A stretch of 24,905 nt of DNA from contig WKLE02001991.1 of the NCBI GenBank assembly GCA_014885115.2, forward strand, positions 1-24,905, given 5' to 3'. This DNA comes from Asterionellopsis glacialis (Eukaryota; Bacillariophyta; Plagiogrammaphyceae; Rhaphoneidales; Asterionellopsidaceae). Below, piece after piece: positions 20,381 through 24,905 of the stretch; within the stretch, counting starts at the first letter, position 1, and every line of letters begins with the position of its first letter. Both the position numbers and the translations under genes were made by a program. The notes beneath the pieces are model-generated. The model saw only the letters and a program-made list of their open reading frames with translations, did not search any database and had not been told where the DNA came from.

Positions 20381-21473
20381 AAACCTGGGAAGCTGTCTAC
20401 ATCTCTTTATATGAAGGAGATAGTTTACAACTAGTGTGCGCCAATGTTACCCAACTAGGCATGACTTGGATGTCACCAGGCCAATTATTTTAGTAGCGTT
20501 AGGTAGTTTAATAATGGTTTAGAGTATATTTGAATATATGGATGAACAGAAATGTGTAATGTTTGGCAGATGGACAGCTGACGGATGTTGTCATGTCTTT
20601 ATTAATGTTTGACAGACAGACGTGGTAATGATAGGTGCTGTAGGTGATGGATGGACGTGATGGTGTCACAGAAGTTGGTTCACTGATGTACGACAGACAT
20701 AGAAGATGAGTAAATAATATTATAATTTGGATGAAGGACAGACTGTGGAAGGACAGACTGTGATATGCTTTTGTATCTAACAATAATTGGAGACTGGAAG
20801 AAGACAACAGATGGACTGATGATGTCCATTTATTATGATGGAATGGTCATCAGGCAGACAACAACGGACAGATGCAGATGTGATAGATGAGTGCGATACC
20901 TGATACCTGGTACAGGAGTACAATAGGTGATGTGATTGCTAGGGACAGATGGATGGACCACAGACAGATGGAGTGGTTTCTTGTGGCTGAAATTGATTGA
21001 TGCGTTGCAATGATAAGGCTTGTTTCATACTTTATTTTCTCAGCATTGATGGCATGTTTTTCAACCAGACCAAGGAAGGAGAATCGACAGGATTTGGTAT
21101 GATAGGGAGGTGTGAGATCAGCTGTGTTTGATTGGTAGATGTTTCATAGGAGGTGTTTTGGTAATTATTTGGAGTGATTGAGATGATGTGTAGGAATGCT
21201 ACTAGAGTTAGTTAGAAATAATTTTTAACTTCAACAATGATGTTATTTCCGTTTGTAGGTCATTTTGATAAGTTTTGTTAAATTGATGCTAAATTGATGC
21301 TTTGAACTGTTTTCATGGCTGCGGGAGGACACTGCCAGGGCTCTGAAAAGATCCTGTTGTGACTGACAATGCCATCCCCATGGCCACAGACCCCTTACCT
21401 GCTGCATGGACACAGTACGGACAAAAAGTAACTTCTTGATAAATTTACTGTTACCAAGTCTGTTGGGTTCTTG
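20381..21473. other. No gene seen; GACAGA-rich stretch and remnant of unknown origin
   Basis: About 20565-20990 is rich in GACAGA, GGACAG and GATGGA words and reads like decayed simple repeats. The stretch 21000-21473 has no frame with recognisable similarity; a short frame around 21350-21425 contains 'DNAIPMATD' but nothing to support a gene. It may hold the 3' end of copy C, whose tail fades near 20380-20500. Confidence 0.5.
20699..20794. repeat. Direct repeat, right copy (partner 18519-18608)
   Basis: This copy matches the left one with small gaps and contains two GGACAGACTGTG words in tandem. It lies downstream of copy C's tail, so the pair may be terminal sequences of an element, or a 3' untranslated region present twice. 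Confidence 0.75.
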
Positions 21474-22430
21474 TTATAATGCAGGAGTGCATTGTTCTAT
21501 TGTATTTTGATTGAAATTAATGATCCGTTTGCAGCATGTAGGATAAATTGCAGAGTTACAATAAAAACACTTCACAACAGCACAGAAACTGTGAGTTGCT
21601 GAATAATAAAATAAAGGCATTTCTTTTGACATAGTAGCATGCTTCTTTATCAACTTGCATTGAGTACCCTTCCAGCATTTTTCTTCACATTTTCTGCATA
21701 CAACAAAATATGGAAGGCACTGAGGAACAGATATATGACTGTTGCAGCCTACTCTCCATTTGGCTAGATATTGATCCATCTTGTGCATTTCACGACAACA
21801 CCCATCATCATGCTGTGGCTGCAAGCCATAGACACATCATATATCATTACAGATGGTATCATCCAATTCATCACAACCTCCACATGTATATGTCGCCAAA
21901 TCAGTGGACTCTGCATCAAAGTCGCTTTTAATTTTGTTTGTTTTGCTTTTTGCACCTAGTAAAGGAGGAGGGTCATCAAGGAATGACATAACCACATCAT
22001 CAGTTAAAGTATTCATCAATAAGTTCTTGTGTGCCTTCATCAATAAATACTTCTTTCAAAAATGAAACAGACCTATTCTTCCACAAAGATTCACAACAGG
22101 TACGTTACTTGAGACATCACCCTTTTTGCATTTACTAGGTGCCATAAAATCCACATATAGACGTGTGAAGGTTACCAACACTTTGTGACCTTTGTTATTA
22201 CTTTTTTTTGCTTTGATAACAATCATGCAACATTGGTGAAGCTTGAACGTAGGGTATCTTGATGTAGTCAGCCAAAGGACATGTAAAAATACCCCAATCA
22301 TTGCTGAAATATTGGTTAGCTTGAAGCAAATTTTTTTTAGGTGGCCATTGTAATAATGTTTTACGGCATTTGGGTGTTGACAAGGGATTTTTGGCCACGA
22401 TGAGTTCTGAAATTAAGGTCTTCCCATTAT
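21474..22430 (-). pseudogene. Unrecognised Cys-rich protein, frame broken
   Basis: On the minus strand a protein of about 310 residues can be followed. It begins near 22430 ('NGKTLISELIVAKNPLST') after a stop, without an ATG, and continues with 'FSNDWGIFTCPLADYIKIPY'. The frame shifts in an A8 run near 22205 and again near 22093 and 22005, with an in-frame TGA at 21837-21839. A Glu/Asp-rich middle ('FIDEGTQELIDEY', 'SFLDDPPPL') is followed by 'TCGGCDELDD' and a Cys/His-rich C-terminus of 116 residues: 'DDGCCREMHKMDQY', 'CRKCEEKCWKGTQC', 'CFYCNSAIYPTCC'. The pairs suggest several zinc sites. I cannot name the family. The last element has the same C-x2-C-x7-C spacing as the small protein at 14911-15087, a weak hint that the two are related. 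It points the same way as the Ulp1-like gene. Confidence 0.5.
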
Positions 22431-22654
22431 GTGAGTTATATTATGAAAACAACAATCAAACACCAGACACCCGCCTACAATCATGAGAGTATAAAAGTTG
22501 GACAGGCTTAGGCTTTGGGATGCGCTAAAAAGTGCCTGCTTTTACTAACTCCTATTCAACAAGCAGCCAATAAGATAACAAATACAGTGATAGCATATTG
22601 ACTGTGCTAATAAAATATATCTGCACAAACAAAGCTAGACAAATAATATAAATC
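22431..22654. other. No gene seen
   Basis: This AT-rich stretch lies upstream of the Cys-rich gene. A TATAAAA word on the + strand at about 22490 is the only promoter-like word, and nothing coding follows it. Confidence 0.5.
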
Positions 22655-22926
22655 TTCGATGATTCGCGATGGGCAATGATTTGATTTTGGAGCAGCAACA
22701 GCAACAATGTGATAAAAAAAAATCCATTGCAATGGGCGATGATTCGATTTTGAACCAGCAACAGTGACAATGATGATTCAATTTTGCAGCGGCAACAGCA
22801 ACAATGTGATAAAAAAATAATCAATCGCAATAGGCAACGATTCAATTTTGCAGCAGCAACAGCGACAATGGAATAGAAAAATAATCAATCTTGATAGGAC
22901 AATTCGATTTTGCAGCAGTAACAGCA
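22655..22926. repeat. Degenerate tandem repeat, unit about 63 bases
   Basis: The phrase GATTCGATTTTGCAGCAGCA with small variations starts at about 22678, 22741, 22775, 22839 and 22902, so the spacing is 63, 34, 64 and 63 bases; one unit is shortened. Each full unit goes on with AACAGCAACAATGTGATAAA and an A-run. Confidence 0.85.
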
Positions 22927-22929
22927 AGG

Positions 22930-23118
22930 AATTAAAAAACAAGGAATATTACAAGTAACTGTTTGTAGAAAAGACAAAAAAAAAGATATACTGCACACTT
23001 TCCTCTACGCTTGCAGCAGCGACAGCCACGAATTTAAAAACAAGGAATATTACAAGTACTATTGATGGTGTACATTGTTTGTAGAAAAGACAAAAAAATA
23101 TACGGCGCACTTTGCGCA
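22930..23118. repeat. Direct repeat of about 100 bases, two copies
   Basis: AAACAAGGAATATTACAAGT followed by GTTTGTAGAAAAGACAAAAA and CTGCACACTTT / GGCGCACTTTG appears at 22930-23010 and again at 23031-23118. The second copy has about 18 extra bases in the middle. The pair abuts the gag-like frame and may be a leader or LTR-derived sequence. Confidence 0.75.
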
Positions 23119-23272
23119 GAGGATTCCTCCATGTAGGAATGAGGAATTTCTCTACCAACAAAAAGGAGGAAAGGAAATTGAGAGGGATCCTCAAAGAAGG
23201 GACGAATTCCTGATTCCTTTGAGGAATTCCTTTCCTCTAGACCTCCAAAAAGGAAGTCAAGGAATAAGGAAT

Positions 23273-24009
23273 ATGCAACTAAGCATGGCCCTCACCCTTT
23301 TGAAGGGCAGAGCAAGGCAGCTGTTCCAAGCAGCAAATGTCAATCGCCAGAGCAAAAATGCCACCCCCAAGAAACCAGTCCAAAAAGATCCTGAACAGAT
23401 CTTTGAACTGGTACTGAATGACGTAGGCAAGAATTTCTTTTTGTCTAGGCATGAGGCAAGGCGCCAGAAGAACTACCTTTGCTATCACTTAGCAATGACC
23501 AACAACTTCATGTTGCAAGAGTACATTGTAAGGCTTTGCCAGTTGAACAAATATTTACCATATTTTCCAATGAACCACAATGGTAAAAATGTTCAAAAAT
23601 TCGGCGATGATGAACTCGTGGACATCTTGTATCAGGCAAAACCACTTAAGTGGCAATCTGCCCTACTTGCTAGCAACCTCAACCCTCACGATCTCTTGTG
23701 GGAAGATACTGTGGACTACTTTGAGAAGTTAGAGGTACTTGATAACATAGATCGCGAACTTGCTAAGTCTAAACAACCTAAGGAGACCAAGAAAAATTGC
23801 AAGTGTGAATGACCAGAAAAGAATTCTGATCGCAATAACAACAGAAGCAATAACAAGCGCCAGCACACTCGCAAGTGGTGTAGCAACTGCCATATGAACA
23901 ACCATAATACCAGCAAATGTACTGCGGACAAGTCAAAAAAGAAGGATTTGGGTAAATCCAAGACATCCATGCAGGAACAAGTAAACAGGATGAGAAGTAT
24001 TGAAGGATA
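23273..24009 (+). pseudogene. Ty3/gypsy Gag with CCHC zinc knuckle
   Basis: The ATG at 23273 opens a frame that also extends upstream to 23075 without an ATG; whether the upstream part is coding is unclear. The protein has 'ALTLLKGRARQLFQ', a helical capsid-like middle with 'YIVRLCQLNKYLPYFP' and 'FGDDELVDILYQAKPLKW', and a 'VDYFEKLEVLD' end, typical of retrotransposon gag. After an in-frame TGA (23810-23812) the same frame continues through a basic Asn/Arg stretch to 'CSNCHMNNHNTSKC' (23879-23920), a classic C-x2-C-x4-H-x4-C knuckle that binds RNA, and ends at the TAG 24007-24009. Gag forms the particle that packages the element RNA. Confidence 0.82.
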
Positions 24010-24506
24010 GTAAGAAAAAGAAACATGAAGTCCAGTATGAATCGGATTCTTCCTCCAATAACAAACCTAGTTTGTACTTTTTGCAACATAGTAAAATTAA
24101 ACATAAAACTAGTAGTGAAGAATTTGACAATTACTTTACGCCTACTTCATATACTAAATCAAACCGTTTCCCCAACGTAGAACAATCGTACAACATGCTG
24201 CACATTCAGCAAAAAGCGAAAAAGCAAAAATCTATGCACAGCACTACTGAAGTAGTAGACAAGATAATAAACAAAGATGGCAAGCTGGTTCCTATATGGA
24301 TCCTACTTGACACTGGTACTACCGCGACAATCATCCTTAAAGATTTCGTGGAACGGGGGAAGGCCAGCTCTTACAAGAACCAAAAACCTACAAAGTGGAA
24401 CACTATGGGAGGTAACTTTATCATTAAGTGGAAAACGCAAATAATATTTACACTCTTGGAGTTAACGGATAAAAAGACAATAGTTTGGTCTTGTCATGTG
24501 GACTAA
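24000..24506 (+). pseudogene. Ty3/gypsy aspartic protease region
   Basis: This frame overlaps the end of gag by a few bases and is in another register. It starts with a Lys/Ser-rich stretch ('SKKKKHEVQYESDSSS') that in related elements belongs to the gag-protease linker, and then reads 'VPIWILLDTGTTATIIL' with the catalytic Asp codon at 24309-24311 (D-T-G). The protease cuts the polyprotein. It ends at TAA 24504-24506 after 'VWSCHVD'; the same frame continues with 'QTNQTDAQYNI', so that stop is probably a mutation inside the coding region. The frame change near 24000 may be decay or sequence error; I see no slippery-site and stem arrangement that would make it programmed. Confidence 0.8.
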
Positions 24507-24560
24507 CAAACAAACCAAACAGATGCGCAGTACAACATCAGAAAGGAAGTTCAAGCTACT

Positions 24561-24905
24561 CCAGAAAAAAGTCTGTCTGTCAGTCAATCAAAAACGTTGG
24601 TGCATCACTGAAATTCTGTCCTCCACCGGCATATTTTCTTTGGAACTGACATAAAAAAGTGTACACAGTGACATAACAAATTGTCTATGTCATGTACCAG
24701 AAAAATGGGTCATATATTTATGTGATACAGACAAGTTAAAATATCTGTTGTGTAAACTTATACTGTGTTGGTCATGTTTATTTTTTATATAGTGATATAA
24801 TTTATGTCCTTGAAAAAAAAAATACTGTAATTTCTCATCTTTGCTGTTTGTGCCACAAAGTTGTGGATACACGAACGAGAATCATGAATCGTAATGTTAG
24901 ACCAC
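24561..24905. other. No gene seen
   Basis: Past the protease region the sequence is AT-rich with a short GTCTGTCTGTC run near 24572. No frame resembles the RT that should follow, so the element is cut here or interrupted by other DNA. Confidence 0.5.

Larger units (their letters stand above)
23075..24560 (+). mobile_element. Ty3/gypsy retrotransposon 5' part (gag, protease)
   Basis: Gag with a zinc knuckle is followed by an aspartic protease, the usual order at the 5' end of Ty3/gypsy. No RT follows within the window: similarity fades shortly after 24545, where an RT should begin further on. Two stops and one frame change make it non-functional as read. The 5' LTR is not identifiable, though repeats at 22930-23118 sit directly upstream. 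Confidence 0.82.

Noticed and set aside
21327..21425. Short + strand frame with 'DNAIPMATD'
   Set aside because: It resembles a coding scrap but has no start, no family match and no continuation.
22552..22845. Minus-strand frame rich in Cys and Leu
   Set aside because: It is produced by the CAG/CAA-rich 63-base tandem repeat and changes character with it.
24000..24010. Programmed frameshift between gag and protease
   Set aside because: The frame change is near here, but there is no clear slippery heptamer with a stem, and other one-base shifts in the window show no such design.
23716..24130. Minus-strand frames that look like membrane segments
   Set aside because: They are antisense to gag, the zinc knuckle and the Lys-rich linker; hydrophobicity follows from the reversed AAG/AAC codons.

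Overview
The window looks like nuclear DNA of a eukaryote and reads as a graveyard of nested, inverted and broken retroelements. I see no clear single-copy host gene, no rRNA, no tRNA and no CRISPR. It is fairly AT-rich. It carries two classes of element: non-LTR retrotransposons whose ORF2 has an AP-type endonuclease (EN), reverse transcriptase (RT), RNase H and a CCHC tail, and Ty3/gypsy elements with an integrase of the 'DLIGPYT ... PATGWF' kind. That mix reminds me of diatom or other stramenopile microalgal genomes, but this is an impression from family resemblance and the species cannot be fixed from the sequence.

Layout, left to right. 1-4375 (+): decayed non-LTR copy A (EN-RT linker, RT, RNase H, CCHC tail), cut by the window edge. 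4784-6748 (+): Ty3/gypsy RT end, RNase H and an integrase with an internal deletion. 6945-7388 (+): core of a second, different Ty3/gypsy integrase. 7467-10201 (+): 5' half of a non-LTR element (ORF1, then the endonuclease part of ORF2). 10202-14757 (-): non-LTR copy B, inverted relative to copy A and about 88% identical to it in a stretch compared by eye; it contains a run of Ns at 11074-11158. 14752-15087 (+): a short Cys/His-rich coding remnant. 15128-18329 (-): a protein of about 1,070 residues, broken by about five single-base shifts. Its N-terminal part resembles a Ulp1/C48 cysteine protease, its middle is acidic, basic and repetitive, and its C-terminal part has a second Cys...His...Asp/Asn pattern. 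18357-20380 (+): an endonuclease scrap and the RNase H/CCHC tail of a second non-LTR family. 20381-21473: no gene, rich in GACAGA-type words. 21474-22430 (-): an unrecognised Cys-rich protein, also broken. 22655-23118: degenerate tandem repeats. 23075-24560 (+): Ty3/gypsy gag with zinc knuckle, and aspartic protease.

The retroelement parts belong to standard replication machineries, but none is intact here. The most unusual items are the inverted joint between the ORF1/endonuclease half and copy B, PCNA-box-like motifs at the starts of both non-LTR ORFs, and the convergent zinc-protein / Ulp1-like pair with the Cys-rich protein to its right. These last genes differ from the retroelements in showing mostly one-base shifts and few nonsense codons, so they may be intact in reality (sequence error) or only recently dead. 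They are the best candidates for an undescribed mobile or virus-like unit.
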